Shown: positions 1-9,710, counted from the stretch's first letter. The stretch: DNA of 64,000 nucleotides from Clostridium sp. K13 (GCF_019734195.1 NZ_JAASHM010000017.1:1-64000), one strand, 5' to 3'. Numbers and translations are program-made. Notes: generated by a model not told the origin, from the letters alone.

Positions 1-45
1 AAATTAATATATTTTATATTATATTACATATTTGTATAAAATTAA

Positions 46-115
46 AGACTGTTGACACTTTGTCAACAGTCTGAAAAATAAGAAGAAACTTTAATTAAAG
101 TTTCTTCTTATTTTT
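46..115. terminator. Tandem hairpins ending the gene left of the window
   Basis: Two perfect inverted repeats lie back to back. The first (46-57 with 61-72) has a 12-bp stem and a CTT loop but no T-tract. The second (74-94 with 95-115) is a 21-bp perfect palindrome with an A-run on the left and a T-run on the right, so it could terminate transcription from either side. They presumably end a gene lying before base 1. Confidence 0.75.
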
Positions 116-249
116 GTGTTTTTTATAAATTTTATAAAAATTAATATATATATATGTTAATTTTTTAACTATCTATATTTCATATTTACTATTTTTTTGT
201 ATTTTATTAATAATAATATTGTTTTTCTACAATATCTTACCCTATTTTC

Positions 250-290
250 TTGTCATACCCTTTGATTATCAATTAATACTATGTTATTAT
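250..290 (+). promoter_or_regulatory. Candidate pflB promoter(s) in the 350-base leader region
   Basis: The stretch 116-470 has no gene and is extremely AT-rich. Two weak sigma-A-like matches overlap here: TTGTCA (250-255) with TAATAC (274-279) at 18 nt, and TTGATT (262-267) with TATTAT (285-290) at 17 nt. Either would give a leader of more than 170 nt. A single TTGTTAA half-site at 384-390 recalls a Rex half-site but has no good partner. Confidence 0.3.
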
Positions 291-473
291 ATTTAAGGAC
301 TTAAATCACTATAAATTTCTATAAAAATTTTCTATTTAATGCTTGAAAATTTCAAATTTTAGTGATATAGTTTAAATATGCCATTGTTAATTAATAATAA
401 TTATTATTTAATTATTATTTTTAACATTAAATGACATTACTTATGTAATAATTTTAAGAAAAGAGGCGCTATG

Positions 474-2705
474 ATGAGAGAAGAATGGAATGATTTCAAA
501 ACAGGTTCATGGACAAAAAGTGTTGACGTAAGAAACTTTATTCAAACTAACTACACTGCTTACGAAGGTGATGACAGCTTCTTAGCAGGAGCTACTGAAG
601 CTACAACTAAACTTTGGGCTGAAGTTAGTGAATTATTTAAGAAAGAAAGAGAAAACGGTGGAGTTTTAGATGTAGATACAGAAACTATATCTGGAATCAA
701 TGAATATAACCCTGGTTATATTGACCAAGCTTTTGAAAAAATCGTTGGTGTACAAACTGATGCTCCATTAAAAAGAGCTGTAATGCCATACGGTGGTATT
801 AGAATGGCTGAAAATGCTGCTAAAGCTTATGGATATGAAGTAAGCCCAAGAATTTCTGAAATATTCAGCAAATATAGAAAAACTCACAACCAAGGTGTTT
901 TCGATGCTTATACTACAGAAATGAGATTAGCTAGAAAATCTGGTGTTATCACTGGTCTTCCAGATGCTTACGGTAGAGGAAGAATCATAGGTGACTACAG
1001 AAGAGTTGCTTTATATGGTGTTGATAGATTAATACAAGATAAAGAACAACAAAAATTAAGCTTAGAAGTTAAGACAATTGATGAAGATGTAATCAGATTA
1101 AGAGAAGAAATATCTGATCAAATTCTTGCATTAAAAGAATTAAAGGGATTAGCTGCTAGCTATGGATTCGATATATCTCAACCAGCTACTAACGCTAAAG
1201 AAGCTATCCAATGGTTATACTTTGGATTCTTAGGAGCTATTAAAGACCAAAATGGTGCTGCAATGTCTCTAGGAAGAACTTCTACTTTCTTAGATATCTA
1301 CATTGAAAGAGATTTAAGAAATGGTGTTATTACTGAAGAAGAAGCTCAAGAATTAATGGATCACTTCGTAATGAAGTTAAGATTAGTTAAATTCTTAAGA
1401 ACTCCAGAATACAACGATTTATTCTCAGGAGATCCTACTTGGGTTACTGAATCAATCGGTGGTATGGGATTAGATGGTAGAACTTTAGTTACTAAGAACT
1501 CATTTAGAGTACTTAACACATTATATACTTTAGGGCCATCACCAGAACCAAACTTAACTGTTTTATGGTCAACTAGATTACCTCAAGGATTTAAAGATTT
1601 CTGTTCTAAGGTTTCTATTGATACATCTTCAGTTCAATACGAAAATGATGATTTAATGGCTCCATACTGGGGAGATGACTATGCTATCGCTTGTTGTGTA
1701 TCTGCAATGAGAGTTGGTAAGCAAATGCAATTCTTCGGTGCTAGAGTTAACTTAGCTAAGACTTTACTTTACGCTATAAACGGTGGTAAAGATGAAAAGT
1801 ACGGAATGCAAGTTGGGCCTAAGACAGCTCCATTAACTGGTGAATACTTAGATTACAACGAAGTTATGGAAAGATTCGATGTTATGACTGACTGGTTAGC
1901 TAACCTTTACGTTAATACATTAAATGTTATCCACTACATGCACGATAAATATTCTTATGAAAAATTACAAATGGCTTTACACGATAGAGACGTATTCAGA
2001 ACTATGGCTTGTGGTATAGCTGGTTTATCAGTTTGTGCTGACTCTATTTCTGCAATCAAATACGCAAAAGTTAAGCCAATAAGAAATGAAGAAGGTATTG
2101 CTATCGACTTCGAAGTTGAAGGCGACTTCCCTAAATATGGAAACGACGATGACAGAGTTGACGAAATTGCTGCTTGGTTAGTTGAAAGCATGATGAATAA
2201 GATCAGACAAAACAAGACTTACAGAAATGCTTACCACACTCAATCAGTATTAACAATCACTTCAAACGTTGTTTATGGTAAGAAGACTGGTACTACTCCA
2301 TGTGGAAGAAAAGCTGGAGAACCATTTGCACCAGGAGCTAACCCAATGCACGGAAGAGACTGTAGCGGATCATTAGCATCATTAAACTCAGTTGCTAAGA
2401 TTCCTTACGAACATTCACAAGATGGTGTTTCTAATACATTCTCTATCGTTCCAGATGCATTAGGAAAAACACCTGAAAACAGAATCCATAACTTAGGTAC
2501 TATGATGGATGGATACTTCTCACAAGGTGCTCAACACTTAAACGTAAATGTATTTAATAGAGAAACTTTATTAGATGCTATGGAACACCCAGAAGAATAT
2601 CCACAATTAACTATCAGAGTTTCTGGATATGCTGTTAACTTCATTAAATTAACAAGAGAACAACAATTAGACGTTATAAACAGAACATTCCACAAATCAA
2701 TGTAA
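474..2705 (+). CDS. pflB: Pyruvate formate-lyase (formate C-acetyltransferase)
   Basis: Glycyl-radical enzyme that cleaves pyruvate with CoA to acetyl-CoA and formate in the cytoplasm; in clostridia it mainly supplies formate for one-carbon metabolism. About 743 residues, close to the 760 of E. coli PflB. The adjacent catalytic cysteines (IACCVSAM, Cys407-Cys408) and the C-terminal glycyl-radical motif RVSGYAVNF (Gly718) are intact. Two ATGs abut (471 and 474); the Shine-Dalgarno AAGAGG sits 4 nt from the first and 7 nt from the second, so 474 is preferred. Codons ending in C (TTC, TAC, AAC, ATC) are frequent, unlike most genes here, which suggests high expression. The activating enzyme PflA, usually the next gene, is absent: a terminator follows directly, so activase must come from elsewhere. 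Confidence 0.97.
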   Translation: MREEWNDFKTGSWTKSVDVRNFIQTNYTAYEGDDSFLAGATEATTKLWAEVSELFKKERENGGVLDVDTETISGINEYNPGYIDQAFEKIVGVQTDAPLKRAVMPYGGIRMAENAAKAYGYEVSPRISEIFSKYRKTHNQGVFDAYTTEMRLARKSGVITGLPDAYGRGRIIGDYRRVALYGVDRLIQDKEQQKLSLEVKTIDEDVIRLREEISDQILALKELKGLAASYGFDISQPATNAKEAIQWLYFGFLGAIKDQNGAAMSLGRTSTFLDIYIERDLRNGVITEEEAQELMDHFVMKLRLVKFLRTPEYNDLFSGDPTWVTESIGGMGLDGRTLVTKNSFRVLNTLYTLGPSPEPNLTVLWSTRLPQGFKDFCSKVSIDTSSVQYENDDLMAPYWGDDYAIACCVSAMRVGKQMQFFGARVNLAKTLLYAINGGKDEKYGMQVGPKTAPLTGEYLDYNEVMERFDVMTDWLANLYVNTLNVIHYMHDKYSYEKLQMALHDRDVFRTMACGIAGLSVCADSISAIKYAKVKPIRNEEGIAIDFEVEGDFPKYGNDDDRVDEIAAWLVESMMNKIRQNKTYRNAYHTQSVLTITSNVVYGKKTGTTPCGRKAGEPFAPGANPMHGRDCSGSLASLNSVAKIPYEHSQDGVSNTFSIVPDALGKTPENRIHNLGTMMDGYFSQGAQHLNVNVFNRETLLDAMEHPEEYPQLTIRVSGYAVNFIKLTREQQLDVINRTFHKSM

Positions 2706-2724
2706 TTTGTTTATAATAATAAAT

Positions 2725-2757
2725 AGAGCTTATTGCAAATGCAATAAGCTCTTATTT
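2725..2757 (+). terminator. Rho-independent terminator of pflB
   Basis: A 12-bp perfect stem (2725-2736 with 2741-2752), loop AAAT, followed by TATTTTATT. It starts 20 nt after the pflB stop, confirming a single-gene transcript. Confidence 0.88.
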
Positions 2758-2771
2758 TATTATTATAAAAA

Positions 2772-3416
2772 TTATATGTTTATTGGAATTTCCTCTATTC
2801 TAACTGTTTTTACCTCTATTTTTATTATCATATTTACATTTAACTTCCTGTAACTCTTCATTGGTTTACTACTTATTTCAAAAATATTAATATTATTATT
2901 TTTTTGTTCTTCATATGAATATCTTACCCTATTATAAAATCTATAATTAATCATTTTATTTCTAATTGGCTCTTCTATTTCTTCTTCTTCTATTTCTGCA
3001 GAAACATATGCATTTATAATTTTAACTAAATCTTTATTTGAAATAATATTATCATTAATAGGGTTTATATTTATAATACCATTAAGTGGTATTCTCTTTG
3101 TTTTATGTTTTAATTCTCCATTTAAAGTTACAATTCCTTTTTCATCTATCAATCCTAATCCACTATCTATAGTTTCATATACTACACTTTTATAAACCCA
3201 CGAATTAAACAAAACCTTATTATCAGCAATAATAATTGTTTTATATACATCTACTGTTGTACTAGATGACTCTATTTTCCAAAATGGATAATCTCTAAAT
3301 TCAAAATTAACTTCTATATAAAACTCCCCCATACCTTTTCCAGTAACAATTCTTTCTTGTATAACTCTAGTATTATCTATATTTGTTATTTTTCTTTTTT
3401 CTTCTCCTTTATTCAT
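2772..3416 (-). CDS. SPOCS (DUF3794)-type protein, paralogue of the next gene
   Basis: 214 residues, function unknown. Residues about 30-110 follow the pattern of the SPOCS/DUF3794 domain found in sporulation and spore-coat proteins such as SipL: an EVNFEF strand, then KTIIIADNKVLFNSWVYKSVVYE, then KHKTKRIPLNGIIN. The same blocks occur in the same order in the neighbouring frameshifted gene (3540-4189), so the two are tandem paralogues. No signal peptide or membrane segment is seen. Residues 140-150 form an acidic EIEEEEIEE patch. The start has an AGAGG site 7 nt upstream. A terminator separates it from its paralogue, so it likely has its own promoter. The spore role is inferred from the family, not from this sequence. 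Confidence 0.7.
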   Translation of the reverse strand: MNKGEEKRKITNIDNTRVIQERIVTGKGMGEFYIEVNFEFRDYPFWKIESSSTTVDVYKTIIIADNKVLFNSWVYKSVVYETIDSGLGLIDEKGIVTLNGELKHKTKRIPLNGIININPINDNIISNKDLVKIINAYVSAEIEEEEIEEPIRNKMINYRFYNRVRYSYEEQKNNNINIFEISSKPMKSYRKLNVNMIIKIEVKTVRIEEIPINI

Positions 3417-3474
3417 ACTATATCCTCTAACTTCTACTCTTTATATATAGTATGTTTTTTTTTTAATTTGTTAT

Positions 3475-3507
3475 AAAAAAGGCTCTACTATTAATAGAAC
3501 CTTTTCA
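3475..3507 (-). terminator. Terminator of the frameshifted SPOCS gene
   Basis: On the minus strand an AAAAGG...CCTTTTTT hairpin with an imperfect TTCTA/TAGTAGA inner part is followed by a T-run. It lies between the two SPOCS genes. Confidence 0.65.
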
Positions 3508-3539
3508 TTAAAACTTTATTATATTTTTTATACTGTTAA

Positions 3540-4189
3540 TTAACCTTCTACATCTTCAGCTACAGCAACATGAGATACTCTAACAGCCTTTACAAGAATC
3601 TCTATAGCCATTTTTTCACGTAACTTCCCATATTGATATAATTTTGGATCAAAATGTCCTGCGCAACCTTGGAAAAGTCCTTGTTGTGCAACTTCTAAAT
3701 TAGTACATGCAGCTTTTTGAGAAAGTGGTCTTATTGAAGTTTGTTGTAATTCTTGAACTTGTTGTCCAAAATATGCTGGAGTTATTTCTACTGGACATAA
3801 TAATTCATCATTACTTCCAATAACAGCTGCAGATAAAACTTCTGCTTTATCAGTTCTTTCTAAAACTACACCTTCTGGTAAATCTAAATCTATAGATCCT
3901 CCAAATTGAATAACTTTTGTCATGTGTCTGATTGGTCCAACAACTGTTGGTATTCCATTTTTATCTACATAAGCAGTTTCTGCTACTTTATAAGCTATAT
4001 TTTTAGTTATCCAAGCATTAAACATTATTGTATTTCCTGCAACAACGTATGGTGTAACCTTAACGTCCTCTGTAACATTCTCAACCATAAATATTCCTCT
4101 TGGATAAATTTTTGTAAAATCAAATTCTACCTCTTGAAAAATACTTTACTTTGTTCTCCTAGTACCACATTTGTTTGAATTATAGTCAT
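3540..4189 (-). pseudogene. SPOCS (DUF3794) protein gene with a frameshift near codon 18
   Basis: The long open frame begins at 4088 (MVENVTEDVK, 182 residues) and holds most of a SPOCS domain. The true start is almost certainly the ATG at 4189, 8 nt after a perfect AAGGAGG site. That frame reads MTIIQTNVVLGEQSKVFFKR and stops at TAG (4129-4127). A shift of -1 near TTTTTC (4141-4136) restores ...KVFFQEVEFDF..., which aligns without gaps to GEFYIEVNF of the neighbouring paralogue. So about one base is missing relative to an intact gene. Explanations are a real inactivating mutation, a sequencing slip beside the T-run, or -1 recoding at A-TTT-TTC. A second AAGAGG site lies 7 nt before the ATG at 4088, so a shortened protein could still be made. 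The C-terminal part includes a Gln-rich stretch (FGQQVQELQQTS) and several cysteines. Confidence 0.72.
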
Positions 4190-4269
4190 AATTTTTTTCC
4201 TCCTTAAATTATCTTTTGTTTTGTCTCTATGATACATATTATTCATTCTTAATCAAATGTATTACATAT

Positions 4270-5112
4270 TTATTTATTTATTATATCTACAACAACTATA
4301 TCAGGTCTATTAAATAATCTTAAAGGAAATCCACTATTACCTAAGCCTCTACTTACTACTAATTTATTTTTTTCTCCATATACACCCTTGTAATATTTAG
4401 GAAACAAACCTTGGCCTGGTGCAAATATACCACCTAAAACAGGTAATATAAATTGTCCACCATGAGCGTGCCCTGAAAACATAATATCAAATTTATATTT
4501 ATTATAGGAAAATTCATCTACATACTCAAAATTTTCCGGATAATGTGATAAAACAAGCTTAATGCCATTTAACTTTTCCAAATTTTTAAATAATATTTCA
4601 TTATTATCAAGTGCATATCTACTTTTAACCTTGCTATAAAACTCTCCCCCTCCATCTATTCTTTTTTCAGCTAACCCTAAAATATTAATTATATTACCTT
4701 TAATTTTTATAGTTTGTATTTGATTTTCTAAAACATTAATATTATTTGCTTTTAATTTTTCTATTATTTCATTTAATCTGCTACATCTCATTTCATTATT
4801 TCCTAATATATAGTACATAGGCACCCTTTTATTTACTCTACTACAAAATTCAATAATTTCATCCAACTTTTTCATATTTGAATCTATTAAATCTCCTGTT
4901 GCTACAATAATATCAGGTTCTTGTTCAATAATTTTTCTATACAAAACATTATTGTTTTTCCCAAACTCCTTACTATGTAAATCAGATATTTGTACTATTC
5001 TAATTTTATTATTTATATTATGCTTTACCTTTATATCTGTTATTACAATTTTATTATTTTGATAGTAACAAAAGATTCCACCAAGCGCAGCTATAGCAAT
5101 TAGTATTCCCAT
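4270..5112 (-). CDS. Membrane-anchored metallophosphoesterase (YkuE/YaeI-like)
   Basis: 280 residues with one N-terminal hydrophobic anchor (residues 1-17), then a calcineurin-like phosphoesterase domain expected on the outer face. Metal-binding motifs are QISDLH (Asp44, His46), ATGD (Asp74), LSHYPENF (His190) and SGHAHGG (His215, His217). Motif III, normally GNHD/E, reads GNNE, so the usual active-site histidine (position 106) is asparagine; activity may be altered. Family members hydrolyse UDP-sugar or lipid-linked phosphoesters; the substrate here is unknown. A longer reading begins at TTG (5130), but that overlaps the AAGGAG site, which is correctly spaced (9 nt) for the ATG at 5112. Single gene. 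Confidence 0.82.
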   Translation of the reverse strand: MGILIAIAALGGIFCYYQNNKIVITDIKVKHNINNKIRIVQISDLHSKEFGKNNNVLYRKIIEQEPDIIVATGDLIDSNMKKLDEIIEFCSRVNKRVPMYYILGNNEMRCSRLNEIIEKLKANNINVLENQIQTIKIKGNIINILGLAEKRIDGGGEFYSKVKSRYALDNNEILFKNLEKLNGIKLVLSHYPENFEYVDEFSYNKYKFDIMFSGHAHGGQFILPVLGGIFAPGQGLFPKYYKGVYGEKNKLVVSRGLGNSGFPLRLFNRPDIVVVDIINK

Positions 5113-5295
5113 TACTCTATTCTCCTTCAAATATCAGACTATATAATTTTACAAATCTTTATTTAATTATATCTTATGTATATTATATTATTAATTTTCA
5201 TTAAATCCACTTTATTTTTATAGTATATTTAATATATTATATCTTATTAGAATTTAATAAATACTTTTTATAAATAGATAATAGATTTATGAATT

Positions 5296-5340
5296 TAAAA
5301 AGAGCCAATCCCTATGACTAAGCATAGAGTTTGGCTCTAT
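5296..5340 (-). terminator. Terminator of the first PFOR gene
   Basis: Stem AGAGCCAA (5301-5308) with TTGGCTCT (5331-5338), an inner CTATG/CATAG stem, and a TTTTT tail on the minus strand. Confidence 0.88.
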
Positions 5341-5361
5341 AAATTCTGGATTCCCAGTTTT

Positions 5362-8300
5362 TTATTCTTGTTCTGCTAATTTCTTTAAGTCAGCATATTT
5401 TTGTCTAGCATGTTCTTCAGCCATTTGGAATAAATCTTCCGCTTGTTCTGGATATTGCTTAGCAATTGCTGAATATCTTACTTGATCCATTATAAAGTCT
5501 CTGAAGCTTCCTTGTGGTTCCTTTGAGTCTAAGCTAAATGGATTCTTTCCTTGTGCTTTTAATTCTGGATTGAATCTATATAGATGCCAGTATCCAGCCT
5601 TAACAGCTTCATCCATGTTTCTTATAGAGAATCCCATTCCCTTCTTTAATCCATGGCTGATACAAGTTGAGTATGCAATAATGATTGATGGACCGTTATG
5701 AGCTTCTGCTTCAAGCATTGCTTTAACTACTTGGTTTTTATCTGCTCCCATAGCAACTTGTGCTACATAAACATTTCCGTAAGCCATCATCATTCTTCCT
5801 AAGTCTTTCTTCTTAGACTTCTTACCTGATGCTGCAAATTTAGCCATAGCAGCTGCTGGTGTAGATTTTGAAGATTGACCTCCAGTATTAGAATAGATTT
5901 CAGTATCAAATACTAATACATTTACGTTTTGTCCTGAAGCAAGTACGTGATCTAATCCACCGTATCCGATATCGTAAGCCCAACCGTCTCCTCCAAGGAT
6001 CCATTGAGATCTCTTAACTAAGTAATCAGCTCTGTTTCTGATTTCTTCAAGAGTAGCTTTTGCTTCTGTATCTTCTATGTTGTTATCAGCAAGTATTGCT
6101 TCAACTTCTCTTGAGTAAACTTTAGAAAGTTCCCCATTTTCTTTATTTTCTAACCAATTTTTAAATGTTTCTTTATATTCTTCAGCTATTGGCATTTCTA
6201 ATAACTTAGCCATATTCATAGCTATGTTGTCTCTCATTTGGTTAACTCCTAAGAACATACCAAATCCAAATTCAGCATTATCTTCGAATAATGAGTTAGC
6301 CCAAGCTGGACCTTTTCCTTCATGGTTCTTAGTATATGGTGTTGATGGTGCTGAACCACCCCAGATTGATGAACATCCTGTTGCATTAGCAATCATCATT
6401 CTATCACCAAATAATTGAGTAACTAATTTAATGTAAGGAGTTTCTCCACAACCAGCACAAGCTCCTGAGAATTCGATAAGTGGTTGTTTGAATTGACTTT
6501 CCTTAACATTCTTACCAGTAGTTAAATGTTCTTTGTTAGAAACTTCTTTTGATACTGAGAAGTCCCAATTTGCAACTTCTTTTTCTACTTGAGTTCCAAG
6601 TGGCTTCATTTCTAATGCCTTACCTGGAGCTGGACAAATATCTACACAGTTGTTACATCCAGTACAGTCTAATGTACTTACTTGGATTCTGTAATTTAAT
6701 CCTGCTAAAGTCTTACCAGTAGCCTTCTTAGTTTCAAATCCTTCTGGTGCCTTAGCTAATTCTTCATCATTTACTAGAACTGGTCTAATACATGCATGTG
6801 GACATACGAAAGCACATTGGTTACATTGAATACATTTTGCCATATTCCATTCTGGAACTTCTGTTGCAACACCTCTTTTTTCATATGCTGCAGTACCAGC
6901 TGGGAATGTACCATCTTCTATTCCATTAAATGCACTTACTGGTAAATTATCACCTTCTAAAGCATTCATTGGGTTCATTATATTCTTAACGAAATCTGTA
7001 ACTACCTTAGTTTCAGTCTTTGGAGCATCTGTAGCAGTTTTCCAGCTTTCAGGAACGTTAACTTTAACTAATGAATTCATACCAGCATCAACTGCTTCAT
7101 AGTTCATGTTAACAACCTTATCACCCTTCTTACCGTAAGCTTTCTTGATTGAAGCTTTTAAGTATTCAGTTGCTTCTTCTTGTGGTATTATTTCTGCTAA
7201 CTTGAAGAATGCAGATTGCATTATCATGTTAATTCTTCTACCTAATCCAATTTCAGATGCTATCTTAGTTGCATTAACTGTGTAGAAGTTTATTTCATTT
7301 TCAGCTATATATCTCTTCATTTTAGCTGGTAATTTTCTTTCGATTTCTTCTTCGTTCCAAATTGTATTTAATACGAAGTTTCCACCCTTTTTAAGACCTT
7401 TTAATAAGTCATATTGTTTTACGTAAGCTTGTACGTGACATGCTATGTAATCAGCTTCATCAATAAGGTAAGTTGATCTTATTGGTGTATCTCCAAATCT
7501 TAAGTGAGACATAGTAACCCCACCAGATTTCTTTGAGTCATATGCAAAGTAAGCTTGTACATATTTATCTGTATTTTCACCGATAATCTTAATTGCTTGC
7601 TTATTAGCACCAACTGTACCATCTGATCCTAATCCCCAGAACTTACATCTAACTGTTCCTGGTGTAGCTATTCTTAATTCATCTTCTACTGGAATTGAAG
7701 TGAAAGTAACATCATCTTCTATACCAACTGTAAAGAAGTTCTTTGAGTTATCTTTCTTTAAGTTATCAAATATAGCCTTAATATCTGAAGGAGTAACATC
7801 CTTAGAAGCTAATCCATAACGTCCACCAACTATCTTAGGTGCATTTTCTTTTCCATAGAATGCTGAACATACATCTAAGTATAATGGTTCACCATTTGAA
7901 CCTGGTTCCTTAGTTCTATCTATTACACAAATCTTTTCTACTGTTTGTGGTATAGCTTTTAATAAATGCTCAACTGAGAATGGTCTGAATAAGTGAACTT
8001 TTACTAATCCGTACTTTTCTCCTCTAGCATTTAATTCATCTATAGTTTCTTCTATAGCTTCAGTAACTGAACCCATAGCAACAATTATTTCTTTAGCATC
8101 TTCTGCTCCATAGTAATTGAATAATCCATAGCTTCTTCCAGTCTTTTCTTCCATTTTAGCCATGTATTCTTCAACTATTGGAACTATATCATTATAGAAT
8201 TTATTTGAAGCTTCTCTAGTTTGGAAGTATATATCTGAGTTTTGAGCTGTTCCTCTTGTAACTGGGTTATTTGGAGTTAATGCTCTATTTCTAAACGCTT

Positions 8301-8901
8301 GTAATGCTTCTTTATCTATCATTTCAGCGTAATCTTCATAATCTAAAACTTCAACTTTTTGAATTTCGTGAGATGTTCTAAATCCATCGAAGAAGTTTAC
8401 GAAAGGTAATCTACCTTTAATAGCTGAAAGGTGAGATACTGGAGCTAAGTCAGCAACTTCTTGTACTGATCCAGCTGCAAGCATTACACATCCTGTCATT
8501 CTTGCTGCCATAACGTCTTGATGATCCCCAAATATTGATAATGCTTGAGAAGCTATTGCTCTAGCACTTACATGGAATACACCTGGTAATAATTCTCCTG
8601 CTACCTTGTACATGTTTGGTAACATAAGTAATAAACCTTGAGATGCAGTAAATGTACTAGTTAATGCACCTGCTTGAAGAGAACCGTGGAATGCACCTGC
8701 AGCTCCTGCTTCTGATTGCATTTCTACAACATTAACAGGTTGTCCGAAAATATTTTTCTTTCCTTGTGCTGCCCATTCGTCAACAACTTCTGCCATAGTA
8801 GTAGATGGAGTTATAGGAAATATTGCAGCTACATCTGTAAACGCATATGCTACGTGAGCAGCAGCTGTATTACCATCAATAGTCATCATTTTTTTTGCCA
8901 T
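5362..8901 (-). CDS. nifJ: Pyruvate:ferredoxin (flavodoxin) oxidoreductase, main copy
   Basis: Oxidises pyruvate with CoA to acetyl-CoA, CO2 and reduced ferredoxin. It is the central pyruvate step of clostridial fermentation. 1179 residues, the full length of the homodimeric single-chain form. In order: PP domain (FPITPSTTMAE near the N-terminus), gamma domain, two [4Fe-4S] ferredoxin motifs (CIQCNQCAFVC from Cys690; CTGCNNCVDIC from Cys746), the CAGCGE proximal-cluster motif, and the C-terminal thiamine-diphosphate domain (GDGWAYDIGYGG, NTGGQSSKSTP). Codon choice resembles pflB, with many C-ending codons, suggesting strong expression. Start: AGAAGG 9 nt before ATG. The paralogue at 21604-25119 aligns end to end. 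Confidence 0.97.
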   Translation of the reverse strand: MAKKMMTIDGNTAAAHVAYAFTDVAAIFPITPSTTMAEVVDEWAAQGKKNIFGQPVNVVEMQSEAGAAGAFHGSLQAGALTSTFTASQGLLLMLPNMYKVAGELLPGVFHVSARAIASQALSIFGDHQDVMAARMTGCVMLAAGSVQEVADLAPVSHLSAIKGRLPFVNFFDGFRTSHEIQKVEVLDYEDYAEMIDKEALQAFRNRALTPNNPVTRGTAQNSDIYFQTREASNKFYNDIVPIVEEYMAKMEEKTGRSYGLFNYYGAEDAKEIIVAMGSVTEAIEETIDELNARGEKYGLVKVHLFRPFSVEHLLKAIPQTVEKICVIDRTKEPGSNGEPLYLDVCSAFYGKENAPKIVGGRYGLASKDVTPSDIKAIFDNLKKDNSKNFFTVGIEDDVTFTSIPVEDELRIATPGTVRCKFWGLGSDGTVGANKQAIKIIGENTDKYVQAYFAYDSKKSGGVTMSHLRFGDTPIRSTYLIDEADYIACHVQAYVKQYDLLKGLKKGGNFVLNTIWNEEEIERKLPAKMKRYIAENEINFYTVNATKIASEIGLGRRINMIMQSAFFKLAEIIPQEEATEYLKASIKKAYGKKGDKVVNMNYEAVDAGMNSLVKVNVPESWKTATDAPKTETKVVTDFVKNIMNPMNALEGDNLPVSAFNGIEDGTFPAGTAAYEKRGVATEVPEWNMAKCIQCNQCAFVCPHACIRPVLVNDEELAKAPEGFETKKATGKTLAGLNYRIQVSTLDCTGCNNCVDICPAPGKALEMKPLGTQVEKEVANWDFSVSKEVSNKEHLTTGKNVKESQFKQPLIEFSGACAGCGETPYIKLVTQLFGDRMMIANATGCSSIWGGSAPSTPYTKNHEGKGPAWANSLFEDNAEFGFGMFLGVNQMRDNIAMNMAKLLEMPIAEEYKETFKNWLENKENGELSKVYSREVEAILADNNIEDTEAKATLEEIRNRADYLVKRSQWILGGDGWAYDIGYGGLDHVLASGQNVNVLVFDTEIYSNTGGQSSKSTPAAAMAKFAASGKKSKKKDLGRMMMAYGNVYVAQVAMGADKNQVVKAMLEAEAHNGPSIIIAYSTCISHGLKKGMGFSIRNMDEAVKAGYWHLYRFNPELKAQGKNPFSLDSKEPQGSFRDFIMDQVRYSAIAKQYPEQAEDLFQMAEEHARQKYADLKKLAEQE

Positions 8902-8951
8902 GATAATATACCTTCTTTCATCGTCCTAAGTATTAGATAATAATTATCCAT

Positions 8952-8966
8952 TAATAATTATTATAC
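8952..8966. promoter_or_regulatory. Weak PerR-box-like palindrome near a -10 of the PFOR gene
   Basis: TAATAATTATTATAC matches the Bacillus PerR box (TTATAATNATTATAA) at 12 of 14 defined bases and overlaps a minus-strand TATAAT (8965-8960). No good -35 is seen and the region is AT-rich, so chance is a serious alternative. Confidence 0.25.
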
Positions 8967-9236
8967 TTAATTCTAAATATTTTTCTAGTACTTTATTAGA
9001 AATTTTATTTAGTATAATTTTGTAATCTTTTGTCACTTCTTAGTATAATCATATATTGTAATTTCTTCAATAGAAAACTACCATGTTTATACATTTGTTT
9101 TTTTAATAGTTACCAAAAGATTCTTTAATAATTATATTTCTAAATAAACTTTAATCACAATCGACATTCTCAATAATACTCTCTATATTTTTTATATACA
9201 AGAAGGCACTTTTTTTATATATAGTGTCAAAAAAGA

Positions 9237-9266
9237 TACTAAGTATATAGTTTTAAACTTTATAAT
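9237..9266 (+). promoter_or_regulatory. -10 box and YodB-like half palindrome ahead of the HxlR gene
   Basis: The divergent gap 8902-9306 has a perfect TATAAT at 9261-9266. TACTAAGTA (9237-9245) lies where the -35 should be. HxlR/YodB-family operators are TACT...AGTA palindromes, so this may be an autoregulatory site. The gap otherwise shows nothing I can name apart from the PerR-like sequence at 8952. Confidence 0.3.
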
Positions 9267-9306
9267 ATGTTATCATGTATAAATGTACTCTAAAAGGAGG
9301 TTCATA

Positions 9307-9687
9307 ATGAATAAAACACTTTCGTTTCATAATGATTGTCATATTAAGAATCGTTGTGCTAAATATGATACATGTCCTATGATTCTTGTACATAGAATAT
9401 TATCTGGCAAATGGAAAATATTAATATTATGGTATTTAAGTAATGAAACCTTAAGATTTAGTGAGCTTAAAAGAAAATTACCAGATACTACTCAAAAAAT
9501 GCTAACTAATCAGTTAAGAAGTCTTGAAGAGGACAACCTTATTTTTAGAAAAGTATATCCTGTAGTTCCACCTAAAGTAGAATATGGACTTACTGATATA
9601 GGAAAAAAAATAGTTCCTCTTCTTGAATCTATGTATACATATGGAATTGAATATTCAACAAATAAGCAATCATTTAAAAATAACTAA
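9307..9687 (+). CDS. HxlR/YodB-family winged-helix regulator
   Basis: 126 residues. The pattern CPMILVHRILSGKWKILILWYL followed by LRFSELKRKLP and TQKMLTNQLRSLEEDNLI is the winged helix typical of HxlR regulators, which bind TACT...AGTA palindromes as dimers; several sense redox or electrophile stress through cysteines. Three cysteines precede the helix (Cys11, Cys17, Cys23); Cys23 matches the conserved N-terminal sensing cysteine of YodB/HypR. The ATG at 9307 has AAAGGAGG 6 nt upstream; an earlier in-frame ATG at 9283 lacks a site. It lies between PFOR (divergent) and the flavodiiron gene (same strand), both candidates for control, but that link is inference. Confidence 0.88.
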   Translation: MNKTLSFHNDCHIKNRCAKYDTCPMILVHRILSGKWKILILWYLSNETLRFSELKRKLPDTTQKMLTNQLRSLEEDNLIFRKVYPVVPPKVEYGLTDIGKKIVPLLESMYTYGIEYSTNKQSFKNN

Positions 9688-9710
9688 GTCGTAGGACTTA
9701 GTTATTTTTA
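9682..9710 (+). terminator. Terminator overlapping the HxlR stop codon
   Basis: A 9-bp perfect stem (9682-9690 with 9695-9703), loop GTAG, then ATTTTTAATTTTT. The stop codon at 9685-9687 lies inside the left arm. Confidence 0.88.

Noticed and set aside
384..400. Rex-type site (TTGTTAA...) upstream of pflB
   Set aside because: Only one half-site is good; the mirror half does not match and the stretch is nearly all A/T.
391..420. PerR-like AT palindrome upstream of pflB
   Set aside because: Three or more mismatches in a simple TAAT/ATTA run; not above chance.
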